DNA of 33,934 bases. It comes from Emcibacter sp. (GTDB lineage: Bacteria > Pseudomonadota > Alphaproteobacteria > Sphingomonadales > Emcibacteraceae). The notes below the pieces were generated by a model. It was given only the letters and a program-made list of their open reading frames with translations. It was not told the origin of the DNA and did not search any database. The stretch is from contig JALUWZ010000173.1 of assembly GCA_027019205.1 (NCBI GenBank), forward strand, positions 1 through 33,934. Reading direction: 5' to 3'. Both the position numbers and the translations under genes were made by a program. Shown here in pieces: positions 19,678 through 28,403 of the stretch (its first letter is position 1; each line of letters begins with the position of its first letter).

Positions 19678-20737
19678 GACGTTACAAATTCCCGATAATG
19701 AGACCATATCCCTTGAGTTAACGGTGGAAGAAGACATGCAGGGCCTGCGCCTTGACAGGTTTCTCGCCCGGAGGGTCCCTGACATCAGCCGCACCCGGCT
19801 GAAACAGATCATCTCCGACGGGGATGTCAGCCTTGCCAAATCCTCCCATCCGCCCGCAACCATAGACGACCCGTCATACCGGGTCAAATATCAAGATCAG
19901 ATATTTTTCACCCTGCCCGTCATCAGGGAATCGGAGCCGGAACCCCAGGATATCCCCCTTGAGGTGACCTATGAGGATGATCAGCTGATTGTTATCAACA
20001 AACCCGCCGGCATGGTGGTTCATCCGGCCCCCGGCAATCCCGACGGCACGCTGGTCAATGCGCTGCTCTATCACTGCGGTGACAGCCTGTCGGGCATTGG
20101 CGGGGTCAAAAGACCGGGCATCGTCCACCGGATTGACAAGGAGACCAGCGGGCTGATGATTGCCGCCAAGACCGACCTTGCCCATCAGAAGCTGGCAAAA
20201 CAATTTGCCCGCCATAGTATGGAACGGGCCTATCAGGCCGTGGTCTGGGGCGTGCCGAACCCGGCCAGCGGCGTCATTGACGAAAAGATTGGCCGCGATT
20301 CGCGCAATCGCCTGAAAATGGCAGTGGTCCCTGCGGAGAGCAGGCGCGGACGCGACGCTGTCACCCATTACAAGGTCCTGCGGCGGCTGGAGCCGAAAAG
20401 ACAGACATTTGATAAAGGCAGCGCCCTGAAGGGCCTGCCGCCGAGTCTCAGTCTGGTCGAATGCCGGCTGGAAACCGGGCGCACTCATCAGGTGCGCGTC
20501 CATATGTCACATATCCGCCATCCCCTGGTCGGCGACCCCTTTTATGGCCGCGTGGCAAGCCTGCGGTCAAAGAATTTCACCGCCCGCGCCCAACAGGCGA
20601 TCACGGAGTTTAAACGTCAGGCATTGCACGCCTTTCTTCTCGGATTCAAGCATCCGGTTACGGGCGCACACTTGACATTTGAAGCCGACCCCCCAAATGA
20701 TATGAAACGCCTTATTTTGGCCCTGGAGGATAAATAA
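19676..20737 (+). CDS. rluD: 23S rRNA pseudouridine synthase, RluD family
   Basis: S4-like domain LRLDRFLARR; catalytic GIVHRIDKETSGLMIAAKT; ETGRTHQVRVHMSHIRHPLVGDPFYG. Confidence 0.95.
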   Translation: MTLQIPDNETISLELTVEEDMQGLRLDRFLARRVPDISRTRLKQIISDGDVSLAKSSHPPATIDDPSYRVKYQDQIFFTLPVIRESEPEPQDIPLEVTYEDDQLIVINKPAGMVVHPAPGNPDGTLVNALLYHCGDSLSGIGGVKRPGIVHRIDKETSGLMIAAKTDLAHQKLAKQFARHSMERAYQAVVWGVPNPASGVIDEKIGRDSRNRLKMAVVPAESRRGRDAVTHYKVLRRLEPKRQTFDKGSALKGLPPSLSLVECRLETGRTHQVRVHMSHIRHPLVGDPFYGRVASLRSKNFTARAQQAITEFKRQALHAFLLGFKHPVTGAHLTFEADPPNDMKRLILALEDK

Positions 20738-20800
20738 AATGATCAGGGTCCAGTTAAGCAGAAAAATATGCTATAATAAGCCGAAAGGTGGAGTATTCCA

Positions 20801-21697
20801 ATGGCCAGACAATTAACACCGGCAATCACGCCTGAGGGCAGCCTTACCCGCTATCTTCAGGAAATCCGCAAATTTCCGATGCTGAAACCGGAAGAGGAAT
20901 TCATGCTGGCCAAGGCATGGACCGAACATGGTGACAGTGACGCCGCCCACAGGCTGGTGACCTCCCACTTGCGCCTTGTGGCCAAGATCGCCATGGGCTA
21001 CCGGGGCTATGGCCTGCCGGTCGGCGAATTGATTTCCGAAGGCAATGTCGGCATGATGCAGGCGGTGAAACGCTTTGACCCCGACCGGGGTTTTCGCCTT
21101 GCGACCTATGCCATGTGGTGGATCAAGGCCTCGATTCAGGAATATATCCTGCGCTCATGGTCGCTGGTTAAAATCGGCACCACCGCCGCCCAGAAAAAGC
21201 TGTTCTTCAACCTGCGGCGCATCAAGGGCCAGATTCAGGCGATTGACGAGGGCGACCTGCACCCGGATCAGGTGACGGAAATTGCCACCCGCCTTAATGT
21301 CAGCGAAAATGATGTGGTGCAGATGAACCGGCGGATGGCCGGGGCCGATCACTCGCTCAACGCGCCGATGCGCGCCGATGCCGAAGGCGAATGGATGGAC
21401 TGGCTGCATGATGACGAGGCCATCGATCAGGAAACCGCCTATGCCAATGACGAGGAACTCAATAACCGCCGGGCATTGATGGCCGACGCCATGAAGGGCC
21501 TGAATGAACGGGAACAGCATATCCTGACCGAACGGCGGCTGAAGGACAGCCCGTCAACCCTGGAAGATCTGAGCAAGGTCTATAAAATCAGCCGCGAGCG
21601 GGTGCGCCAGATCGAGGTCCGCGCCTTTGAAAAGCTGCAAAAAGCCATGCAGAACGCGGCCTCTGAACAAGGCAAACGGGTTATTGACCAGAAATAA
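20801..21697 (+). CDS. rpoH: RNA polymerase sigma-32 factor RpoH
   Basis: RLVTSHLRLVAKIAMGYRGYGLPVGELISEGNVGMMQAVKRFDPDRGFRLATYAMWWIKASIQEYILRSWSLVKIGTTAAQKKLFFNLRR. Confidence 0.97.
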   Translation: MARQLTPAITPEGSLTRYLQEIRKFPMLKPEEEFMLAKAWTEHGDSDAAHRLVTSHLRLVAKIAMGYRGYGLPVGELISEGNVGMMQAVKRFDPDRGFRLATYAMWWIKASIQEYILRSWSLVKIGTTAAQKKLFFNLRRIKGQIQAIDEGDLHPDQVTEIATRLNVSENDVVQMNRRMAGADHSLNAPMRADAEGEWMDWLHDDEAIDQETAYANDEELNNRRALMADAMKGLNEREQHILTERRLKDSPSTLEDLSKVYKISRERVRQIEVRAFEKLQKAMQNAASEQGKRVIDQK

Positions 21698-21698
21698 A

Positions 21699-22616
21699 TT
21701 ACTGGATTTTTACGACCTTGTAACCTTTATCCCCGAGCATTCTGATAATGCCGTCCGGCCCGACAAGATGGGCCGCCCCGACGACGATAAAGGTCGTTTT
21801 GTCAACCGTTAAATACCGTTCAATAGCCGGTAGCCAGTTTCTGTTGCGGCTGACCAGCAATGCCTGATACATCGCCGGATTTTCGGCCATATCATCAACC
21901 ATGGTTTTGACCATCCTGTCCGTATTGCCGGACGCCCATGCCGCGAGATAGCTGTTGATATAGCTCTTGAAATCATCGAGTTTGTCAAGAGTATCGGTCA
22001 ACATGGCAACCTGCACCGACAGCGGATGATCAATCAGGGCCATCATCTGCTCGCGCGGTGTTTCGAGGCCGGATATCGGCTTTCCCGCCTGTTTGGCACG
22101 GGCCTGTAAATATTTATCAACCCCGCTATTCGGGTCCATACCGCTGCTGACAACCGCCGCAACGGAAAGCTGCAGCGCCATTACCCACGGTTTCATCCTG
22201 TCCACTGATGCTTCATTTATTTTTAACAATGTGGCGGTCTTGTTCAACAATTTCCGGTAATGGTCCTCATCCAGATGATTTTTCAGACTGTCCTGCGGCC
22301 CGAAAAAAGCGTTTTTAGCGATCAACCCCTGTATTTTCACCATGCTCTTCGGGTTTATATCCGTTTCAAGAACCAGTCTGTCTGCCCCTTCAAAAGACCG
22401 CCGGATGATACCGTCATACCAATGGTAACTGGCCGGCAGCAGATGAAAGGAGCCGAGCAGGTAAATTCGGCTTTTATCCTTTTTCACCATCCACAGGGCG
22501 GGGCGGGCCGTAATATTATCGGTGGCCCCCGCCGACGATGGCAACCCATCGGACAGGACCACAAGGCCGAAAAGAAAGGTTATAATAAAAAATCGGGCAA
22601 ACAGTTTTCTGATCAT
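21699..22616 (-). CDS. TraB/GumN family secreted protein
   Basis: Signal peptide; ALWMVKKDKSRIYLLGSFHLLPASYHW...FIVVGAAHLVGPDGIIRML; ORF track start 22658, MIRKLF start at 22616 preferred. Confidence 0.85.
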   Translation of the reverse strand: MIRKLFARFFIITFLFGLVVLSDGLPSSAGATDNITARPALWMVKKDKSRIYLLGSFHLLPASYHWYDGIIRRSFEGADRLVLETDINPKSMVKIQGLIAKNAFFGPQDSLKNHLDEDHYRKLLNKTATLLKINEASVDRMKPWVMALQLSVAAVVSSGMDPNSGVDKYLQARAKQAGKPISGLETPREQMMALIDHPLSVQVAMLTDTLDKLDDFKSYINSYLAAWASGNTDRMVKTMVDDMAENPAMYQALLVSRNRNWLPAIERYLTVDKTTFIVVGAAHLVGPDGIIRMLGDKGYKVVKIQ

Positions 22617-22718
22617 ATAAATTATCCTGAATTCAGAGCCAAAAATAACGTTGTACAAAGCTTAGATTTCAATCATGTTAACAACAAGACAAACTTTATG
22701 AAAAGCCGCCAAAACCCC

Positions 22719-22747
22719 TTGCATTTAGGGATAAAGGGGGCTATATA
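22719..22747 (+). promoter_or_regulatory. Candidate sigma-70-type promoter for rpmI-rplT
   Basis: TTGCAT - 17 nt - TATATA, ~108 nt upstream of rpmI; a CACAG-GCAA-CTGTG hairpin follows at 22811-22824. Confidence 0.5.
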
Positions 22748-22855
22748 CCTCAACTTCATCGGGCGGTATGGCTGAGATTTAGGGCATGCCTCACCACCCG
22801 GAAAGCTTGGCACAGGCAACTGTGACAATAAATTTTACCAAAAGGATCAAGCAAA

Positions 22856-23053
22856 ATGCCCAAGATGAAGACCAAAAGCAGTGCCAAAAAGCGCTTCAAA
22901 ATCACCGCGACCGGAAAGGTACGCTCCAGTCAGGCCGGCAAACAGCATGGCATGATCAAGCGTAGCAACAAACAGATCCGCAATCAGCGCGGAACCACCA
23001 TAATGTCAGATCCGGATGCCCGGATCGTCAAAAAATTTATGCCTTACGGTTAA
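22856..23053 (+). CDS. rpmI: 50S ribosomal protein L35
   Basis: [32 protein letters not shown]. Confidence 0.97.
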   Translation: MPKMKTKSSAKKRFKITATGKVRSSQAGKQHGMIKRSNKQIRNQRGTTIMSDPDARIVKKFMPYG

Positions 23054-23079
23054 TTCAGACGGTTGATTTAGGATAGAAA

Positions 23080-23439
23080 ATGGCCCATGTAAAAAGAGGC
23101 GTGACATCTCACGCACGTCACAAAAAAGTTCTCAAACTGGCAAAAGGCTACCGGGGTCGGCGTAAAAGCACGATCAGGATCGCCATGCAGGCGGTCGAAA
23201 AGGCCAGCCAATATGCCTACCGCGACCGCAAGGTCCGCAAGCGGAAATTCCGCGCATTATGGATTCAGCGCATCAATGCCGCTGCCCGTATCCATGATAT
23301 GACCTATTCACGATTTATGAACGGCCTGAAACTCGCAGGCATCGAACTTGACCGTAAAGTTCTGGCTGATCTGGCCGTTCGCGAACCGGATGCTTTCAAG
23401 GCAATCGCCGATCAGGCACAGGCAGCACTTAACGCCTGA
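23080..23439 (+). CDS. rplT: 50S ribosomal protein L20
   Basis: [51 protein letters not shown]. Confidence 0.98.
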   Translation: MAHVKRGVTSHARHKKVLKLAKGYRGRRKSTIRIAMQAVEKASQYAYRDRKVRKRKFRALWIQRINAAARIHDMTYSRFMNGLKLAGIELDRKVLADLAVREPDAFKAIADQAQAALNA

Positions 23440-23464
23440 TTCTCCGGAACAGAAATTTACCGTC

Positions 23465-23505
23465 AAGGAGCCTGCTGCACCAGCGGTAGGCTCCTTTATG
23501 TTTTT
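23465..23505 (+). terminator. Rho-independent terminator or attenuator between rplT and pheS
   Basis: AAGGAGCCT-(14 nt)-AGGCTCCTT followed by TATGTTTTT. Confidence 0.8.
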
Positions 23506-23535
23506 CAGGGCAAATAAAATTAATCGGGTGAGCAT

Positions 23536-24810
23536 ATGGAAGACCTGCAGAGTTTGGAAACAGAGATCATCTCGGGCATCAACGCCTGTAATGATCTGGG
23601 TCAATTAGAGAATCTCAGAATATCCGAGGTTGGCAAGAAAGGCCGCGTCAGCCTGCTGATGCGTGAACTGGGCCGGATGACTGCGGAAGAGAAAAAGACT
23701 TTCGGGCCAAAACTGAACGGTCTCAAAACCCGGATTGCCAACAGCATCACCGACCAGAAGACAAAGCTTGAACAGCAGGAACTGAACCGTCGCCTGCAAT
23801 CGGAGAGAATCGACATCACCCTGCCGTCAGCGCCCGAACAATGCGGCAGCATCCATCCGGTCACCCAGGTGATGGATGAGGTGACGGAGATTTTTACCGA
23901 GCTTGGCTTCAGCGTGGCCGAAGGCCCGGAGATCGAAGAGGATTTCTATAATTTCACCGCCCTCAACATCCCGCCCGAGCATCCGGCGCGCCAGATGCAT
24001 GATACCTTTTATTTTCCCGAGGATGAGAATGGCAATCGCAAGCTGCTGCGGACCCATACCTCACCGGTACAGATCAGAACCATGATGGCCGGGCCGCCGC
24101 CCTACCGCATCATTGCCCCGGGCCGTACCTATCGCTGCGACAGTGACGCGACCCACACGCCGATGTTCCATCAGGTCGAGGCCCTGGTCATTGACCGGAA
24201 TATTCATATGGGCCACCTGAAATGGTGTATCGAGGAATTCTGCGCCCGGTTTTTTGAGCGTGACGATATTAAAATCCGCTTCCGCCCGAGCTATTTCCCC
24301 TTTACCGAACCCTCTGCCGAGGTCGATATCGGCTGTGCCTTCCGCGACGGGGAAATCCTGATCGGCGAAGGCGATGACTGGCTGGAAATCATGGGCTGCG
24401 GCATGGTCAATCCCCGGGTACTGGAAAATGTCAATCTTGATCCGGACGAGTATCAGGGCTTTGCCTTTGGCATGGGACTTGACCGGATTGCCATGCTGAA
24501 ATGGGGCATTCCCGACCTGCGCGATTTCTTTGCCGCCGATCTGCGCTGGCTGAAACATTACGGCTTTGCCGCCCTCGACATCCCCTCCCTCAGCACCCGC
24601 AACAAAGACACAAGAGCCAAGCCCCCCATCAGACAAAAAGGGGGGGGAGCGAGCCACGCGAGCGGGGGGGACTCAAGTAGGAGCGGTAGCGACGGTAGGC
24701 CCCCCCATCAGATAAAAAAAGGGGGAGCGAGCCACGCGAGCGGGGGGAACTCAAGTAGCGAGGGTACGAGCGGTAGTTCCCCCCATCAAACAAAAAAAGG
24801 GAGTAAATGA
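23536..24810 (+). CDS. pheS: Phenylalanyl-tRNA synthetase alpha subunit with repeat-encoded C-terminal extension
   Basis: Class II aaRS motifs (FYNFTALNIPPEHPARQMHDTFYF, GCGMVNPRVLENV, GFAFGMGLDRIAMLKWGIPDLRDFFAADLRWL); ~65 residues after GFAALDIPSLS are low-complexity repeats. Confidence 0.96.
   Translation: MEDLQSLETEIISGINACNDLGQLENLRISEVGKKGRVSLLMRELGRMTAEEKKTFGPKLNGLKTRIANSITDQKTKLEQQELNRRLQSERIDITLPSAPEQCGSIHPVTQVMDEVTEIFTELGFSVAEGPEIEEDFYNFTALNIPPEHPARQMHDTFYFPEDENGNRKLLRTHTSPVQIRTMMAGPPPYRIIAPGRTYRCDSDATHTPMFHQVEALVIDRNIHMGHLKWCIEEFCARFFERDDIKIRFRPSYFPFTEPSAEVDIGCAFRDGEILIGEGDDWLEIMGCGMVNPRVLENVNLDPDEYQGFAFGMGLDRIAMLKWGIPDLRDFFAADLRWLKHYGFAALDIPSLSTRNKDTRAKPPIRQKGGGASHASGGDSSRSGSDGRPPHQIKKGGASHASGGNSSSEGTSGSSPHQTKKGSK
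24622..24803 (+). repeat. Two tandem copies (plus a partial upstream tail) of a ~78-bp palindromic element inside the pheS 3' end
   Basis: GGGGGAGCGAGCCACGCGAGCGGGGGG-(A/G)ACTCAAGTAG...GGTAG(G/T)-CCCCCC-ATCARAYAAAAA; junctions at 24627, 24706, 24784 give periods of 79 and 78 bp; stems 24664-24673/24697-24706 and 24742-24751/24775-24784. Confidence 0.95.
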
Positions 24811-24811
24811 T

Positions 24812-27202
24812 ATGAAATTCACACTCTCATGGCTTAAAGAGCATCTTGATACCACCGCCGACATTGATCAGATTTCGGAAAAGCTGACTGCTATCGGTCT
24901 TGAGGTTGAGGAAATCACCAACCCGGCAGATGATCTCGCGCCCTTTATCATCGCCGAAGTGGTCAACGCCGCCCCCCATCCCGATGCGGATAAATTGCAG
25001 GTCCTCAAGGTCAATACCGGCGAGGAGATCATTCAGGTGGTCTGCGGTGCGCCGAATGCCCGCGCCGGTCTGAAGGGGGCCTTTGCCCCGTCCGGGTCCA
25101 CCATCCCGACCAATGGCCTGAAACTTCGTCCGGCCAGAATTCGCGGCGTCGAAAGCAATGGCATGATGTGTTCCGAACGGGAACTGGGTCTGGGTGAGGA
25201 TCATGACGGGATTATTGACCTGCCCGCAGATGCGCCGGTCGGGGTTAAATTTGCTGATTATATGCAGATGGATGATCCGGTGATTGATATTGCCATCACC
25301 CCCAATCATCAGGACGCCCTCGGGGTTTACGGCATTGCCCGCGACCTTGCCGCCGCCGGGATTGGCACATTGAAACCACGGGCCATTCCCGCAATTACCG
25401 GCAATTATGACTGCCCGCAGAAAGTGGTCCTGAAAAACCCGACGGCCTGCCCGGTTTTTGCCGGACGGATGATTCGCGGTCTGAAAAACGGCCCAAGCCC
25501 GGAATGGCTGCAAAAGAAGCTCCGTGATCTTGGCATGAAGCCGATTTCGGCCCTGGTTGATGTGACCAATTTCCTGACCCTTGACATGGGCCGTCCGCTT
25601 CATGTGTTCGATGCGGACAAATTGCAGGGGGATATTGTCGTTCGCCTCTCCGAACGGGGGGAACAGCTTACGGCACTTGATGGTCAGGACTACAGGCTTG
25701 ATGACGGGATATGCGTGATCACCGACAACAGCGGGGTTATCGGCCTTGGCGGCGTTATGGGCGGCATGTCAACGAGCTGTCAGGGGGATACGGTCAATGT
25801 CTTTGTCGAGTCCGCATGGTTTGATCCGGTGACCATTTCCATGGCCGGACGCAAGCTTGGCATTGACAGCGACGCGCGCTATCGTTTTGAGCGCGGGGTT
25901 GATCCCGAAACCGTAATCCCGGGCCTTGAATATGCGACGCAACTGATCCTTGACATGTGCGGCGGCGAGCCAAGTGATGTCACAATTGCCGGTACCGTCC
26001 CGACCATATCAAAATGCGTCACCCTGCGCCCGGCCCGGGTCGGTCATCTCGGCGGTGTGGATGTCAGCCCGCAGGAAATCACCCGCATTCTCCAAAGTCT
26101 CGGCTTTCAGGTCGAACAGGGCGGGGATGACCTCAAGGTCACCACCCCGTCATGGCGCTGCGATATTGACGGCGAGGCTGACCTTGTGGAGGAAGTCCTG
26201 AGGATTCACGGCTTCGAGCATATTCGTTCCGAACCCCTGCCCCTGTCAAGCCGCGCCATCAACACCGGCCTGAATCCGTTGCAGAAACGGGTGCGTATGG
26301 TCAAACGCACCGCCGCCGGACGCGGATTTCGCGAGGCGATCACCTGGTCCTTCCTGTCCTCGGCACAGGCCCGGCTGTTTGCCGATCTGGTGCCCGGACT
26401 GGTCCTCGACAATCCGATCAGTACGGATATGGATGCCATGCGGCCCAATCTGCTGCCCAACCTGATCACGGCAGCGGGGCGTAATATCGACCGGGGATTC
26501 CGCAATGTCGCCCTGTTCGAATGCGGCAACCAGTTTGAGAATGACACGCCCGGCGGGCAAAAACTGCTCCTGGCCGGAATCAGGCGCGGGCAGACCGGTG
26601 ACAAACACTGGAAAATGCCGCCGACAGATGTCGATGCCTTTACGGTCAAGGCCGATGCCGAAGCCATCCTCCGGGCGGGCGGGGCCAGAATTGACACGGC
26701 CCAGGTCACAGCTGATGCCCCGCCATGGTATCATCCGGGACGCAGCGGCATGATCCGGCTCGGCCAGAAGAATATTCTCGCCTGTTTCGGGGAAATTCAC
26801 CCGGCCATCTGCGCGCGCCTTGATGTCAAGGGGCCGCTGGCCGCCTTTGAGATCATGCTGGAAAATATCCCCTTCCCCAAGGCGAAAGGCGGCAATAGTC
26901 GCGGGCCGCTGCGGGCATCGGATTTTCAGGCGGTAGAACGGGATTTTGCCTTCGTTGTTGATCGTGACGTCAAGGCCGCTGACCTCATCCGGGCCGTACG
27001 CGGGACCGACAAAAAGCTAATTCGTGACATCACCCTGTTTGATGTATATACTGGGCCGGGTATAGGTGACGATAAAAAATCTGTGGCTATCAGTGTCATA
27101 CTGCACCCGGAAAACAAAACATTGACCGAGGCGGAGATAGACGACTTTTCCTCAAAACTCCTCGCCAATGTCCACAAAAGAACGGGCGGTATCCTGCGAT
27201 AA
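24812..27202 (+). CDS. pheT: Phenylalanyl-tRNA synthetase beta subunit
   Basis: MKFTLSWLKEHLDTTADIDQISEKLTAIGLEVEEI; B3/B4, B5 and FDX-ACB domains. Confidence 0.98.
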   Translation: MKFTLSWLKEHLDTTADIDQISEKLTAIGLEVEEITNPADDLAPFIIAEVVNAAPHPDADKLQVLKVNTGEEIIQVVCGAPNARAGLKGAFAPSGSTIPTNGLKLRPARIRGVESNGMMCSERELGLGEDHDGIIDLPADAPVGVKFADYMQMDDPVIDIAITPNHQDALGVYGIARDLAAAGIGTLKPRAIPAITGNYDCPQKVVLKNPTACPVFAGRMIRGLKNGPSPEWLQKKLRDLGMKPISALVDVTNFLTLDMGRPLHVFDADKLQGDIVVRLSERGEQLTALDGQDYRLDDGICVITDNSGVIGLGGVMGGMSTSCQGDTVNVFVESAWFDPVTISMAGRKLGIDSDARYRFERGVDPETVIPGLEYATQLILDMCGGEPSDVTIAGTVPTISKCVTLRPARVGHLGGVDVSPQEITRILQSLGFQVEQGGDDLKVTTPSWRCDIDGEADLVEEVLRIHGFEHIRSEPLPLSSRAINTGLNPLQKRVRMVKRTAAGRGFREAITWSFLSSAQARLFADLVPGLVLDNPISTDMDAMRPNLLPNLITAAGRNIDRGFRNVALFECGNQFENDTPGGQKLLLAGIRRGQTGDKHWKMPPTDVDAFTVKADAEAILRAGGARIDTAQVTADAPPWYHPGRSGMIRLGQKNILACFGEIHPAICARLDVKGPLAAFEIMLENIPFPKAKGGNSRGPLRASDFQAVERDFAFVVDRDVKAADLIRAVRGTDKKLIRDITLFDVYTGPGIGDDKKSVAISVILHPENKTLTEAEIDDFSSKLLANVHKRTGGILR

Positions 27203-27288
27203 AAGCATGCCAGACATACATTAACGCTATGTAAAGGCAATGTCTTTACTGTCACGGTCAGTATATGTAATACCGGGATAATAGTTAA

Positions 27289-28254
27289 ATGTCTGAGAAT
27301 ACTAAAAATATCAAGGTTCCTCTCAAACTGAGATTAAAATCATGGTGGGAAGGCTATGATCTTGATGACGTGAAAGAGCGGCTGAAAGCCCTTCAGAATG
27401 ATGACCCATCCGGGGAAGATAATAGCCGGGAAAGCCCCCCGGACCCTGAGATAGACAGCATGCAATGGAGCAAACTCAGGATAGAAATGACCCAGCTGAT
27501 CTGGGGGAATGGCTATTGCGGCCCGGGGGGGCGGGAACATATCAAGGTTATGTGCAAGCTTCTGGCAATGAATTCCAAAATGAGCGCCATTGTTATTGGC
27601 GCCGGATTTGGCGGCCCGTCCCGGGTACTGGCAGAGGAATTCGGCGTCTGGATCACCGGATATGAACTGTCCCGTGAACTTGCCGAAAAAGCCATGCAGA
27701 TGTCCACAGATTCCGGCCTTGCCTCGAAAGCCGCCATTCATCATCTTGACCCGGCAAAGGATGCCCCCTTTAACCGGCGTTATGACCGGGCTTTTTCCAA
27801 GGAGGCGCTCTATTGTTTCCCGGACAAGAGTAAAATCCTCAAAGATGTCTTTGACACCCTGAAAGACGGGTCCCTGTTCCTGGTTACGGACTATGTATTA
27901 TCGGATCTGTCGGCACTCGAAAATCCGGATGTCCGGAAATGGCTGAAACAGGAGGCGACGCAACCCTATCCGGTAACGGCAGACATGATGAAGGAAACCC
28001 TGGAGAAAACCGGCTTTGCCATCCGGGTTAACGAAGACATATCCCCGGAATATGTAAATCTGATTGAAAATAGCTGGTCACATGCCGCAACCGTTGCCAA
28101 ACAGCTTGCCGAAAAGGGCGAGGAGGGAGCTGAAGCGGTAAAATCACTGATGGAGGAGGCGGAACACTGGGCCTTGCGGGCCAAAATCCTCAAAGAAGGC
28201 CATATACATGTATGGCGTTTTCTGGCCCATAAACCCAGTGCTGAAATACGCTAG
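27289..28254 (+). CDS. SAM-dependent class I methyltransferase
   Basis: AIVIGAGFGGPSRVLAEEFGVWITGYELSRELAEKA; SKEALYCFPDKSKILKDVFDTLKDGSLFLVTDYV. Confidence 0.8.
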   Translation: MSENTKNIKVPLKLRLKSWWEGYDLDDVKERLKALQNDDPSGEDNSRESPPDPEIDSMQWSKLRIEMTQLIWGNGYCGPGGREHIKVMCKLLAMNSKMSAIVIGAGFGGPSRVLAEEFGVWITGYELSRELAEKAMQMSTDSGLASKAAIHHLDPAKDAPFNRRYDRAFSKEALYCFPDKSKILKDVFDTLKDGSLFLVTDYVLSDLSALENPDVRKWLKQEATQPYPVTADMMKETLEKTGFAIRVNEDISPEYVNLIENSWSHAATVAKQLAEKGEEGAEAVKSLMEEAEHWALRAKILKEGHIHVWRFLAHKPSAEIR

Positions 28255-28403
28255 AATATATATGCCATGGCCCCCGGGATAACACCAGCCTGACAGCCAG
28301 CCAGTTAATATGGGGCAACGTCCTGTGCAACGGAAAATTACGGCTGCGGCCTTTTTCGGCCCTTAAAAGCGGCTAATTGCTTTATCGGTTTACTGGTCAG
28401 GCG

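Noticed and set aside
22808-22826. TGGCAC-like sequence as a sigma-54 promoter before rpmI
   Set aside because: -12 TTGC element is absent at the right spacing; the CACAG-GCAA-CTGTG hairpin explains the local pattern better
24622-24806. CRISPR-like array in the repeats at pheS
   Set aside because: Units are directly abutting, with no unique spacers; they are translated and occur elsewhere as a single unit
28255-28403. Possible small RNA or tRNA in the lepA upstream gap
   Set aside because: No cloverleaf or convincing promoter-terminator pair could be read
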